Source: Stenocarpella maydis (lineage: Eukaryota; Ascomycota; Sordariomycetes; Diaporthales; Diaporthaceae). Taken from it: a DNA stretch of 64,000 nucleotides. Both the position numbers and the translations under genes were made by a program. A model generated the notes under the pieces. It ran no database searches. It was not told the origin of the DNA and saw nothing but the letters and a program-made list of their open reading frames with translations. The DNA lies in the NCBI GenBank assembly GCA_002270565.1, contig NQMI01000185.1, positions 1 through 64,000 of the forward strand, read 5' to 3'. This document shows, in pieces, positions 12,430-23,580 of the stretch; positions within the stretch are counted from its first letter, which is position 1, and the number at the start of each line of letters is the position of its first letter.

Positions 12430-12830
12430 GAAAAATAGAAGATATAAGTCCTAATCTATTCCTTGCTATAATAATGAAGGCGAATATTTCTCTATACTAG
12501 TGCTATAGCTAAAGAGGTAAGGTATGAGTGCTATCTGAGATTATTGAATGTTTCTCTATAATAAGCGTATTTAGAAGAAGTAAAGGCGTAAGTGCTGTTC
12601 AGGGTTTATAGAGATACATATAGGATAGGTTAGGTCCTAATTACTCCCTCGCGGTAATAGTGAAGTTAAATATTTCTTAATACTAGAGGTCCTTTAGGAG
12701 AGGCAAGATGTAAGTGCTATCCGAAGGTATTAAATATTTCTCTATATTAGGCGTATTTAGAAGAAATAAGAGTATAAGTGCTATCTAAAGTTTACTAAGA
12801 TATATATAAGAATAACCAGATATAATTAGA
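12430..12830. repeat. Imperfect 186-base tandem repeat with ~62-base subunits
   Basis: The element AATATTTCTCTATAxTAG...AAGTGCTATC recurs at about 12482, 12545, 12667 and 12731. Units 1 and 3 resemble each other, as do 2 and 4, so the higher-order period is about 186 bases, repeated twice, each copy with two subunits. Copies differ mainly by transitions. Confidence 0.75.
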
Positions 12831-13664
12831 GTGAAAGGTATTAGTATAGAAGGTTACATTAAGTATTATGAAGTCTTGCTGTAGGTGAAGGCAGGAGCTA
12901 CTTGATCGCTAGTCTCATAGGAGAGGATAATATAGATACCTGGAATACCCTTATGCTGTTAATGCTAGCCATCCTGACCGCGGGGGGTGCTAATACTAGC
13001 AGAAGCTCTGAGCTTACTGATTAGAAGGATAGCAGTTAGTAGGGTAGGAACCTCTTTAACTCCCTACAGAAGCATATAACATCCAGCACCGCTATCACCT
13101 AACCCAATATTATATAATATTAAATAATATCTTAAATATAGTATTTAATAAGGTAACTAGATGTTATAATGATAACTTAAAAGAGAAAACTAAAGAGGGG
13201 CCTAATTAGTTAAACTGGGGCTCCATTATACTTAGTTTACCCATATTAGGAAATTAGCGTGCTGAACCTTTAGGTGCTATATCTAAGGGCAAGAGAGTTT
13301 TAGGTAATATAGGCGGTTGGGATCCACTAAACCTTCTTAACACCAGTTCTTTATGTCCCTTTTAAGGAAATAAGCCCTAATCAGATACTATCAAATCTAA
13401 TCAGAATGAATTTCTAAGGCCCAAAGATATAAATCCCTTAATAGCTTTTCTAAAAATATATAGCTAGGCTAGAAGTTCTATACTTTACTATTGAATTAGG
13501 TATGCCAGGAAGGGGTTTAAGATATAGCTGAGGTAATGGAGTTAGCTTAGTATAAAGATCAGACTAGCCTTATATATACCTACTCCTATTGCTACTGGGT
13601 TAACTATGGGCGACTCGGGAGGGTAAATCTGGCCTTTACATAATGACAAAATCCTCTATTAAGA

Positions 13665-13854
13665 GCGAGAGGGCGCTATAGCTCTAATCAGAATTAAATA
13701 ATATCAGAAGTATAAAGATTTACTCCCCTAAAGTAGCTAACAACCTTATAAACAAAATAAGAAATCCAGGCCTAAAAGCCAAGGAACTTTATAGTAGCTA
13801 AAGAAACCTCATTAGCTGAAGAAACCTATATTTAATTTATAGGGTAGATACTAG
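13665..13854 (+). mobile_element. Internal 3' end of the LTR element, upstream of LTR B
   Basis: This 190-base flank (starting GAGCGAGAGGGCGCTATAGC) is also present at 17357-17548 directly before LTR copy C. Because the shared sequence lies on the 5' side of the LTR, B and C are 3' LTRs of a plus-oriented element. The differences between the two flanks are mostly C/T and G/A. Confidence 0.7.
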
Positions 13855-14254
13855 TGAAAACGGGCTAAGAGGGAGAGCAAGAGGATAAAACCTTTACACA
13901 TATAAAAAGGCACACATTCTGCTAGAGCCCTAATCAAGTAACCACCCTAAGAGGAGCATAAAAGGCAAGAAGAGGAGCCCCTAACGCAATAGGAGAGTTA
14001 TAAGGGGAATAGAGGGTGCTAAAAAGGAGAGGCAGAAAAGAGGCATAAGAAATGATTTTATAGTATATATATATATATATATCAGATAGATATAAATTCA
14101 TAGGGTATAAAAAGATTGATTCTCTAGGACTAGAAATTTCTTAAAAGCAATGCAGGAAGGCCCCTTCTTATAGCCTTGGAGGGAGGGGGGGGGATGCCAA
14201 GGCTGGTTTTCCTCCGGATTCCGAAACATGCCGGTTCCCCTAGACCCCGGAACA
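13855..14254 (+). repeat. 400-bp LTR, copy B
   Basis: Starts TGAAAACGGGCTAAGAGGG and ends CCCCGGAACA (intact TG...CA termini). Direct repeat of copies A and C, with a G-tract near the 3' end and a short AT microsatellite in the middle. Confidence 0.8.
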
Positions 14255-14256
14255 CT

Positions 14257-16846
14257 AATAGAAGTTAGTAAACCCTAAGAAGCTTTATATATTTCTTACT
14301 AATATAGGCCTCTCACATTTAATAATCACTCTTATCTTTTTGGGATCTACTATTACTCTTATGCTAGCTTTAATAATAAACCTAAGGTACTTAACTTACT
14401 TCTAAGCAAACTTGCTCTTATCTAGGTTTAAGTGTAATTTATACTCCGCTATTCTCTTAAGAACCTCCTATTCTTTTTCCATATGTTCTTCTTAGGTTCC
14501 ATCTATATAGATGAGAATATCATCCATATATATAGAGTAGCATTTATTTAAAAAGTCTTGGAGGATAGAATTAATATACTTCTAAAATAGTACTAGCGCC
14601 CCTAATATGCTGAAAGGTATAATAATCCATTCAAAAAGCCCATATCTTATATAAAAAGCTATCTTCTATTAGTTGCCTTCTCTAACCCTAACCTTATGAA
14701 ATGTCTAAACTATATTTACCTTTATGAACTACTTGGCCTTTATAAGGTTACATAAGGTTTCTGTGATTAAGGGTAGGGAATACTGATCCGTCCTGGTGAT
14801 GGTGTTTAGGGCGCGGTAGTTATAATAAAACCATAGTCTGCCCTCTGGCTTCCATATGAAGATTACTAGAGCCCCGGCCTTACTACTGCTAGCTTAAATA
14901 AAGCCTTTATCTAGCAGGTTTTAGAGTATCTTCTTTAAAACTAGTAATTCTTCTCAAGATATATTATAAAGCAGTTCAAATAGTATAGGAACTTTTCTTC
15001 CTTACTTATCCTTCTTAAGGTAGATCTTATAGTTTACACTAGGTTTATAAGGGTTTAGTTTGTCCGCTTCCTTCTTTACAAAAAGCAGTAGTAGGTTGTA
15101 AAACTCTAGAGGAATCTTCCCATAAAGCTCCTCTTCTATCTTAGGCTTCTTTATATTTAACGCCTTATTAATATTCTCTATTATAATTATAAAAACTGCT
15201 AGCTCTACTATAGCTTTCCTATAGGTTTGCTTAACTCTCCTTATATATAAGAGAAAGATAGATCCTAATATTAACTTTGCTTCCTTAAGTTTCTTAATTT
15301 TACTTAAAAGCATTTATTAGCTTATATAAGGAATTTAAGTTTCCGCCCTTCCATACTAGAGTTTCATTTTATATAGTATAGAATATGCTTGGTTGGTAAT
15401 AAGCTATGGCTTGCCTAGTATTATTAGGAAATAGAGGCCGGGGATTATATAAGCAACTATATTCTTATAGTAGCCTATAACTTCTAACACAAACTTTATA
15501 ATTCCTATAGCTATAGCCTAAGCTATGCCTTCTACTGCCCCCTTTATCTCCCTTAGCTCTATAGAAAGAGTAAGAATATCCATCTATTAGGTAGTTTCCT
15601 TATTGATTATAGTAAAGCACTTATATCTTTTATCTACTAAACTAATATCCTAATCTATCTTATTAATAATTATATAGATATAGGTAGATTCTGTTTTTAT
15701 AACTTCTGGGATTAAGGGTAATTAAGTAACTTTCTAGTGCTCTAGAGACTAACTTTACCCTAGAGCTACTCTTTTTCCAATTCTAATAGCTTAGACTTCC
15801 CAACCTAATCTTTAGATAGCTAGAGCTAGGTTACCTAGGTAGTACTAATTCTTATCTTTAAATCCCCTCTAATCTGGGCTAGGTTCTAGGGTAGCACGTA
15901 TGGGCATTAATATATGAAGTGCCCTAATACATTATAATATTTATATAACCCATTCTAAAAATAGCTCTCTCTCTCTCTTCCTTAAAGACCCATTTAGTAT
16001 GCTACTACCTTTCTTCTTTTATAAGGAGGGTTTTATCACTCCCTTTTTAGGAAGCCCTCTTAGAGAAGCAGTTTATATATATAGTGATATTACTCTCTGC
16101 ATCTACTGCCGGGTGGCCCAGCCGTTCTTAGTTGCTTGAGGCAGAATCTAACTGGGTTAATGCAGGAGCTATGCCCAATGCTATATAAGATACCTATTTA
16201 CCCCAGTAGAGTCTCTAGTATAGCGCCTTGAATTCCCTAGTTTATTTAAATTTTTAGGTAATCTATTACATAGCTGCTATATACCCCTTAAACTTTATTA
16301 GTAATATAATGGTAATTAACTTATTCTTTAAGGCTTTAGATATACCCTAATGTAGCTATACTACCCGGGACTTATTATCCTATGTATACCCCCTTACTCT
16401 TATAAGAATACTCTTAAAGTCTATAATAAACTCCCAAAAATGCTGGCCATTCTTTTGTTTAAGCCTTATAAGGTTATCTTGCCCTTTTTCCTTATAAATA
16501 ACTAAGGAAAAAGTATAATCTATATAAGCAACTAACTTCCTACGGTTAAAATCCCTATTAATTCCTTCATTTTCCTAAAAAATATATATTTTAAACCTAA
16601 CTTTAGTGCTTAAGCATTAGTATATCTTATATTAGGCCTCCTAGCTATTGCTAATATAGCCTGCAGGCCTATCTACTTATAATTTTAAGACTAAAGAGGC
16701 TTAGAAATTAGTATATTTATTTAGCTTTCCGTTCTAGGCCGGCCAAGCTAGAGCTTTGCGCTGGGATCCTATAGGGCCCTAGCTGAATATAATGTTGGGG
16801 ATAGATTAGAGCCTGCTGGGGTTATAGGGCCTGGGGTTGCCTTCTC
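14257..16846 (-). pseudogene. RIP-degraded Ty3/gypsy Gag-Pol relic
   Basis: Minus-strand translation runs in canonical gypsy order from a 5' LTR (16847-17355). Gag-like sequence lies at about 15900-16740. A pre-RT segment is open at 15002-15313: IPLEFYNLLLLFVKKEADKL and YKPSVNYKIYL match gypsy (V)IP.E..D...VF.K..AD.LP.H.P.DH.I.L. Then the RT core follows with LLDKGFI, YRALNTITRTDQYSLPLI (about 14800) and the active-site strand MDDILIYID (about 14520). It stops near SFxGLLTS at the junction with LTR B, so RNase H and integrase are missing. Many stops; not functional. Confidence 0.8.
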
Positions 16847-17355
16847 TGATGAATTTGTGCTATAGAATAGCATTCAGTTCAGCGTGTGTGTGTTTCGGCA
16901 GGGTCGCAGTATGGTGCTCTGAGGCGAATTGGGACGATTGACAATGGTCTGGACAACTTTGTATTGAATTAAGTTGGGCTTCTGTAAGCCCTCCTTATAT
17001 ACCCTCCGACGTCGTCTCACCCCTGGGCACGCTGCGGTAGGCTCTGGTGCAAATTTGCAAATGCCGGAAAATTCGCCCTTCCAACACACCATCTTTGGTT
17101 CCAAGCAACTAGCCAACCATAGCCCTAGCAATACCCAAATTAAGTACATATAAACTTCAGAAATCAAGCTATCCAATGCACTAAGTTATATACTTTTTGG
17201 GTAAGAAATAAGGGTAATGCAGAGGTCTGAATTAAGGTGCAAATGCAGGCCAAAATAATCGACTCACGGCCACCAAACTCATCTTGCGTCACGCACGCAC
17301 TGGGCGTACTTAGCGAAAATCGCCTGACTCGCAAGTCTAGGGTAACTCCTTGCTA
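16847..17355 (-). repeat. LTR, minus-orientation member of the inverted pair
   Basis: Reverse complement of the LTR at 454-994. Its position directly before Gag-like sequence on the minus strand identifies it as the 5' LTR of the gypsy relic to its left. Its outer end is cut by the N at 17356, so the TG terminus is missing. It keeps more CG dinucleotides than the plus copy, suggesting lighter RIP. Its longest frame (16874-17176) is LTR sequence, not a gene. Confidence 0.8.
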
Positions 17356-17356
17356 N
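17356..17356. other. Single N, probable contig join
   Basis: A lone N separates a truncated LTR (left) from the truncated internal end of another element (right). Both features are cut exactly at this base, so the junction may not exist in the real chromosome. Confidence 0.7.
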
Positions 17357-17943
17357 GAGTGAGAGGGCGCTGTAGCTCTGATTAGAATTAAATGGTATTA
17401 GAAGTATGGAGATTCACTCCCCTGAAGTAGTTAATAATCTTATAAATAAAATAGAGAATCCAGGCTTAAAAGTTAAGAAACTTTATAGTAGTTAAAGAAA
17501 CCTTATTAGCTGAAGAAACCTATATTTAATTTATAGGGTAGATACTAGTGAAAACGGGCTAAGAGGGAGAGCAAGAGGATAAAACCTTTATATATATAAA
17601 AAGGCACACATTCTGCTAGAGCCCTGATTAAGTAACCACCCCAAGAGGAGCGTGGAAGGTAAGAAGAGGAGCTCCTAATGCAATAGGAGAGTTATAAGGG
17701 GAATAAAGGGTGTTAAAAAGGAGAGGTAGAAAAAAAGGGCATAAGAAATGATTTTATAATATATATATATATATCAGATAGATATAAATTTATAAGGTAT
17801 AAAAAGATTGATTCTTTAGGACTAGAAATTTCTTAAAAGTAATATAGGAAGGCCCCTTCTTATAGTCTTGAAGGGGGGGGGGATGCTAAGGCTGGTTTTC
17901 CTCCAGATTCCGAAACATGCCGGTTCTCCTAGACCCCGGAACA
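17357..17943 (+). mobile_element. 3' end of an LTR element: internal flank (17357-17548) plus LTR copy C (17549-17943)
   Basis: The internal flank matches 13665-13854 and the LTR matches copies A and B. LTR C starts TGAAAACGGGCT and ends CCCCGGAACA. The rest of this element would lie left of the N at 17356 and is absent from the assembly here. Confidence 0.75.
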
Positions 17944-19514
17944 ATAAGGATATAGTTATCACCATTATAGATAGCTCCTATAGAATAAACTCTTTAGTTA
18001 TTAATCTAAGTATTCAGTCCTACCAACTGGATAGCCTTATAGCTTCTAATTATACCTTCTTTATGAATAGTATCTTTATATACTGCAACTTAGTTAAGTA
18101 TTACCTCTATGTCGCTCTGCTAATATAAACCCTACAGGTTACCTACTGAACCCTATAAAGGTTTGGTATGATCATAACATTAAGCTGCTTATAACTTATA
18201 CTATATTAAGATCCTTGGTCCAGACGTAAGCTATATGTACGGTTGGAAGGAATATTCGAATAGAGAGTTCCAATATTAGCTGATCTTTTGATCTATGGCA
18301 TAGTGGCACCTTCCACCGCGATCATTACATACTATTATAATAGACACTTTAAGTATATTCTCATAATAAGACCTTTTAATATATAATCTCCCTTAGCACT
18401 ATTTAGATCACCCATTACATACTAGTTACTTCTTTATAGCGTTTCTATAGGGTCCTTAGGTGCCTTAGCCTAAGGTAGTATACTAAACTCTAATACTTTA
18501 ATAATCTTTATACTTCAGAACGAAAGGCTTTAAATTGTATAGTAAATTAATTTATATATATCTTTTAATAATACTAAATTAAATAATAATTAGAGATTGT
18601 TTTAAACTTAATAATATTAAGCTTAATAATATTAGTATAAATTACTAAATATTAAAGACTATTTATCTTTAATTTAAGATTAAGAATTATAATATAAAAT
18701 AATAGTTTTTAATTTAATATTAATTAAAGTAGTAACTAAATAATTATTATTAAAATTACGTATTATAAACTAATTATTTACCATTTTAATTAATTATTTT
18801 TCATTTCTTAGGTGTAACTATTATTTAGTTTAATGAAGAGAACAAGCTTTAAGAATATAACTAATTTATAATTCTATTTTAATTTAAAGTTATATTCTTG
18901 AAGTTTATAATATTAGACTTATTATATAATAATAATTAATATTAAACCTGGAAGCTAATATTTCAGTATTCATTATGCAGGTTCTCCGTAACATGGTCCC
19001 TAGTGGTCATAGTACTCATGGCTAGGCTGAGAAAGTACTGGCAAGGCTGGCAGAAGCCAAAGGGCACAGTGGTTAGTCGTTTGCATTCCAGCCAGCAGGG
19101 CTAGTGCTCATTAATGTCGGCTGGCTGACGAAAGACATCCGCACATCGATCACATTCTCCCTGCACTCCGTCAGCATATCAGCTTGTGGAGTTTTAGTGA
19201 CTATTGGGTTATTTATTGCTTCAGCTTGTCTTTTCTACCTTTCATTTTCAAAAGACTTAGAAATACGAGATTAAAACGACCATTCAAGTCATTAACGAGA
19301 CACAAGAACCAGCTATACTTTCATCTGTACGGGCCTATAGGTATCCGGTATTCTGGGTCAGTTCTGGGTTCTCTATAGTTTCACTCCATTCTTATGCGTG
19401 GCACATCAGGAGCTGACAGAAACACAGTCTGGGGTATCTTTATCTCATTCTTTGTCTATAATACGCTGAATTCATCCCGCCAAGCCGCATTCCATCTCTC
19501 TGCTATCGATCATC
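17944..19514. other. AT-rich tail of the repeat block and transition to gene-bearing DNA
   Basis: 17944 to about 18960 is AT-rich, with no recognisable motif. At roughly 18,950-18,980 composition changes abruptly to near-balanced and stays so to the window end. 18,980-19,514 holds no gene I can support and is the 3' side of the hydrolase gene. Confidence 0.6.
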
Positions 19515-20396
19515 CTAAGCAAGGAAGAATTTCTCCACCGCCTTGGCGAACTGATCCGGGTCCTGCACAGGCGCGAAGTGGCTGACGTTGGTCAGAATCA
19601 CTTTCGTGCTGCCCGGGATGGCGGCGTGGAGTTTGGCGGGCACGTCGAGCTTCACAGCCTCGTCGTACTCAGCGCCGACGATTGCGACCTTCTTGCCGTC
19701 GATAACGCCCAGCTCGGCGGCCGTGAACTGCGGCAGCGTTGCCTCGAGCGTGGCGACCTTGGTCGCGAAGTTGGTGAAGTTGCCATTGGGGTGGAGCTTG
19801 GGCCACTCGGTGGCGCACTGCTTTATGAACTCGTTGTAGGTGGCCGTCTCCGTGAAGGTCGCATTCGTGTCCGAGGGCACCATGTTGCCGGCGAAGATGA
19901 ACGCCTTCTGGATCCCCGGCGCGATGGTCGCGTTCAGCAGCATGCTTAAGGTCGTGACTGCGCCATCGGACCACCCCACCACGTTGTACGACTTGATGCC
20001 CTGCTCGTCGAGCTGGGCAAAGATGTCGTTTGCGAACATGTTGAAGGTGAAGACATCGTCGAGGTTGTATGTACTGCGGCCGTGACCCCGGCGATCCACT
20101 GCCACGACGTAGTGGTTGTCAGCGACGAGTCTCTTGATGACATCGCCGAAATAAGCGCTGTATCCGAGACCGCCGTGGTCCATGAGGATTGGTATGCCGC
20201 CAGCCTCCTCGTTGTACTTTTGCAGCCACAAGTCGACGCCATTAATGCTGCTCAGGGTCGTGTTGATTGGTGTGGGCAGCTCTGGTGTTGGTGGAAGAGT
20301 CATCCAGACGGGGGTCGTCTGTCGAACCGCCAGTGCGTCGACTGTGGTTGAGAAACCGACAGCAGAAACAAGACCTAGGATCTGCTTGGTATGCAT
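19515..20396 (-). CDS. Secreted alpha/beta hydrolase
   Basis: Single-exon gene of 293 residues. The start chosen is the first ATG (20396); the open frame runs further upstream but only through non-ATG codons. Residues 1-22 form a signal peptide (KQILGLVSAVGF), so the enzyme is probably secreted. The fold is shown by the oxyanion-side HGGLG (74-78), GHGRS (104-108), the nucleophile elbow GWSDG with Ser143, an acidic loop GAEYDE (Asp245 or Glu243) and the catalytic His in VSHFAP (His273). Several N-glycosylation sites (NTT, NAT, NFT) fit secretion. The substrate cannot be told from sequence: esterase, lipase-like and epoxide-hydrolase-like members share this layout. It is the first intact gene after the repeat block, about 550 bases from its edge. 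Confidence 0.88.
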   Translation of the reverse strand: MHTKQILGLVSAVGFSTTVDALAVRQTTPVWMTLPPTPELPTPINTTLSSINGVDLWLQKYNEEAGGIPILMDHGGLGYSAYFGDVIKRLVADNHYVVAVDRRGHGRSTYNLDDVFTFNMFANDIFAQLDEQGIKSYNVVGWSDGAVTTLSMLLNATIAPGIQKAFIFAGNMVPSDTNATFTETATYNEFIKQCATEWPKLHPNGNFTNFATKVATLEATLPQFTAAELGVIDGKKVAIVGAEYDEAVKLDVPAKLHAAIPGSTKVILTNVSHFAPVQDPDQFAKAVEKFFLA

Positions 20397-20529
20397 TTTG
20401 ACGTATGTGAGCGAGTGGCTATTGGTGAGAAAACGAGAGTACAATGAAAGAGGCCTTTGAATGCGGTGGTGAGACTGGATGAATGATGATAATATCCTAT
20501 TGACGACTCCATACCTGCGCACCTACTCG

Positions 20530-20536
20530 GGAGCTA
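20530..20536 (-). promoter_or_regulatory. TATA-like box of the alpha/beta hydrolase gene
   Basis: TATATAG on the minus strand, about 135 bases upstream of the ATG at 20396. The position is reasonable for a TATA box with a short 5' leader; no other evidence. Confidence 0.35.
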
Positions 20537-20540
20537 TATA

Positions 20541-22674
20541 CACAATAAAATTCTAAGCATACATCTCGGCTGTGGCGGAGTTTCTCGAAATAGGGTGGGT
20601 TGTGGAGTTGCATAGAGCTTCAAAGAGGCCCCCTACGCAAAATAAAGAGGTCTAGCCATTCCAAAGTTAAACTCGAGTCAAGGTGGTGGCGGAAGGACCG
20701 ATTAGCTTGGCATCGCGTTTAAGCTTCGGGCAGGATGTTTCAAGTACCAAAACAGTTGACTCTCGGATGAGCCGGGAGCCTTCCCCTTCACGGAATACCT
20801 CAATCTTTGGTAGGTTGCACTGTGAACGAGATGTCTATTGATGTCGGCATATACTTACCGAAGCCACAAGGCAATGGCCTCAATCCCAAGGCTCGACCGG
20901 AAGTCAGATATCAAAATCGCAAAAGCATAATAATTGGGGCTATTGGTCAGATTTACACCGACATTTGACTGCTAAGTACGTAACTAAGCACAAGATCGCT
21001 TGCGTAGTTCCAAACTTAATATTCGGGCATTTTGCAGCCTCCATGTTCAAGCCTGGCTGGACTCATGCCACCAGAGCCCTTGCCTACAACTGTGATGATT
21101 TTCCGTCGCCAGCATCTACGCGGTGTTGCTTCCTAAAACAGTCAGGCGGGCGCTTGCATTATTACAAGGATGGCCTCATGGCGCGATCAATGGAGAGATG
21201 GATGGGAAATTACTAGTGTGGCATTGCAACTGAGTCTGCTCATCACTTTGAGGTACTCGTAACTGCATGTGAGTTCAGGTCGAGCTGCTTTCCATAGCAT
21301 ATGAGGCACAGAGAAAGCCGTTTAATATAGGTTCAGTAGAAGGGCGGTAGGAATGTTGTAGACGGCCCGCAATTCCGCGCGTGCTTATCAAAAAGTAAAA
21401 AGAATCGAGTAAGAGCGTCATTTCTGGATTGCAGGCAATGAAGATCTAGTTCACGGATTTAATAAATGGAAAAGAACATTGAACCCCAAGGCTCGATTGG
21501 GAACTGACCATGATCATGTGTAGAGTACCCAGGCGCGCAAATGCAAAGAATACGTCTTGGTCCGTCGAGTTGATATTGATCGTGTGGATATCTGGTTCGC
21601 TGATTGGAAGCAATATGGCCAGGACTGCATGATATGATCTATTTTTGGTGAACGTTTTCAAAGTCTCAGCGTCTTTACTTCAGACTCGAGTTCACAAGTA
21701 TCAAATTTGCCTCAACTCTTGTTCGACTAGCCCCTGAAAGCTGGGTTTTCTGGATGTGCCTTCCAGTATCTGATATAATTGTCCAGTAAAACGTATGGAT
21801 ATTTCTTTCTGGCAAATGCCTCCTCTCAGGGTCGAGGAGTGTACGTCTTATCTCTTGCAGACAGCACTGCCTCTTCCTTTCTAGGCCTCCATTTGTTTGG
21901 TCCCATTCATTACTTACTTCCTGACGTGTACATAAGTGGTTTAGTACTGGCCAGGCATGGTACAATGTATTTGAAGCAGGCGAGGAAAACCCAGAAGGCT
22001 TGCCGCTTGGCACGCATCTGCTGTTTGATAGGCTGCAAAATATGTATGCAATCCACTTAAAGAACTTTGAAACACTTGCGCAAGAAGCCAATACCTGCTT
22101 CGAATTGAGGATTTTACCTCGCTTCTCTCTCCGTGTCTCGCATATCACCAAGTAACATTGAACATATCTGCAAGTGGTCGCCGGGTTTTCCAAGCGACAC
22201 AGGTCTTTCAAAAGCCACCAACCGCCTTCACCATGGCTTTACCACCTCCACTCAATCAATTCGAATTTACGGATTTCGAAAAGCCACGAATTTGTTTCCG
22301 TGTCGCTGCATGGGGTGGAGTTGACTGGTGCCAGAATTCCTTAGGGTCGAGGAACCCACAAGCCAACGCACAAAACAGTTGATTGCAATGAGATTAATTA
22401 TCTACCAACCCCCCACGTCGACAATTATAGGGAATAAGTTAAATCTTCTAGCGTACAATAATAGCCGCTGGCATCCCCAGCGACTTTCGAAAGACGAGGC
22501 AATGAATGTGTCTTGCGGTCTTTTACTGACGCATTTTCCCCTACACATGATGGGAAGACTGTACATAGGCGGCAAGGTGCATCACACCACGCATGCAAAG
22601 CAACTATTGAAACCGCCTCAATCCCCAAGGGCCACCTCTCTGTGCTATCAACCATAGATACCCGAGCAATCATG
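20541..22674. other. Intergenic, no gene supported
   Basis: Open frames up to 178 codons occur (for example 21675-22211 minus) but none shows a domain, signal peptide or plausible splice structure. Confidence 0.5.
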
Positions 22675-23026
22675 TCATTTATCCACGATATCCAACGTCC
22701 CCGGGTTGTGCGCGACAGGTTTGCCCTTCTGGTCTGTGAAGAGCACCTTTCTTATATGAGCACCTCTGTCCGCCAAACAGGGGATCTGTGGTCAACAACT
22801 CACCTTGGGAGGGTTCTTCACGCCCTCCTGCTTGGCCTCTTTGTCGGTAGTGACAATCTTTTCAACCTAGCATCTAGTGAGCGACAGGATAATGCACAGT
22901 GACGCGTACTTTTTGTCTTACGTCACCCTCGTGTCTGCCGCCACGGATCTTGGTGTACACATGATCGCCCTCTTCGATAGGCTCTCCTTGTTTCGATAGA
23001 GTCTGATCCTGCTCCTTTGGCGACAT
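22675..23026 (-). CDS. Small Tudor-like DUF2945 / hypervirulence-associated domain protein
   Basis: Three exons: 22922-23026, 22804-22866, 22675-22746, giving 79 residues; all introns keep frame and have GTAAG/GTGAG donors and AG acceptors. The protein has an EPIEEGDHVYTKIRGG-RHEGDVEKIVT core, a VKNPPKVLFTDQKGK segment and a His-Asn-Pro-Gly-Thr-Leu ending. This order (GD.V..R.RGG.HEG.V..IVT ... PP.V.F.DQ.G....H.P.TL) is that of fungal DUF2945 proteins, described as a Tudor-like fold linked to stress and virulence phenotypes. No signal peptide, so it is likely nuclear or cytosolic. The gene lies alone, and no exon exceeds 105 bases, so simple frame scanning misses it. I am confident in the gene and less so in any function. 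Confidence 0.85.
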
Positions 23027-23527
23027 GGCGGATGTTAGGAAAGGTGATTTAATGTCAATTGATTCTCACTCAAATGCACAGTACTGTTTACTTACGAGCT
23101 CAGTCGGAAGATGGGTACATGACTTCAGCGGCGACCAGAGGCCAGGAGCCGCAATATAGATGTCGCCTGTCTGAAGTTTGACGTCTAGAAGAGCTCAAGA
23201 GACCATCAGGGTGACATCATTCACCTTGCTGCCTTGGCCACTTATGTCCTACATTAGTCCACCACAAAGGAGCTGAAGAACTTGTACTGGCGAACATTTC
23301 AGCACGGTAGGAGCTGACTCAGTTGTCAAAGCGGGCAGAGGAAAAAACAAATGTACAGCAGCCTGAAGTTTCCAGATTTGTTGTTCGGTTGTACCACCGG
23401 TCCGGCTATAGTTATTGGGTGCGGTGGGAGGCATCTCGTCTGCGAACGAGGGGCGGCTTCTGGAAGGTCGGGAGAAGAAGGGCCGCTGATTCCCAGTTGG
23501 GCTAGAGCAGCGGATCAATCTACAGAT

Positions 23528-23580
23528 GGGGTTTTGGCTCTGACGGGGTTTTTGGCTCTGACGGGGTTTTTGGCTCTGAC
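23528..23580. repeat. 18-base tandem repeat, three units
   Basis: GGGGTTTTTGGCTCTGAC is present twice perfectly (23545-23562, 23563-23580), preceded by a unit one T shorter (23528-23544). Confidence 0.95.

Larger units (their letters stand above)
6292..14254 (+). mobile_element. Possible ~8-kb LTR element bounded by copies A and B
   Basis: Copies A and B face the same way and are about 7.2 kb apart, a plausible spacing for 5' and 3' LTRs. The unit sits between two different minus-strand gypsy Pol relics. No target-site duplication is evident (GGTAT before A, CTAAT after B), and I could not find reverse transcriptase in the interior, so this may equally be unrelated insertions or an assembly composite: an N lies inside at 9217. 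Interior 10555-12429 and 12831-13664 show no recognisable motif. Confidence 0.35.

Noticed and set aside
21675..22211. 178-codon minus-strand frame
   Set aside because: No motif, no ATG-supported start I trust, Cys/Ser-rich random-looking composition.
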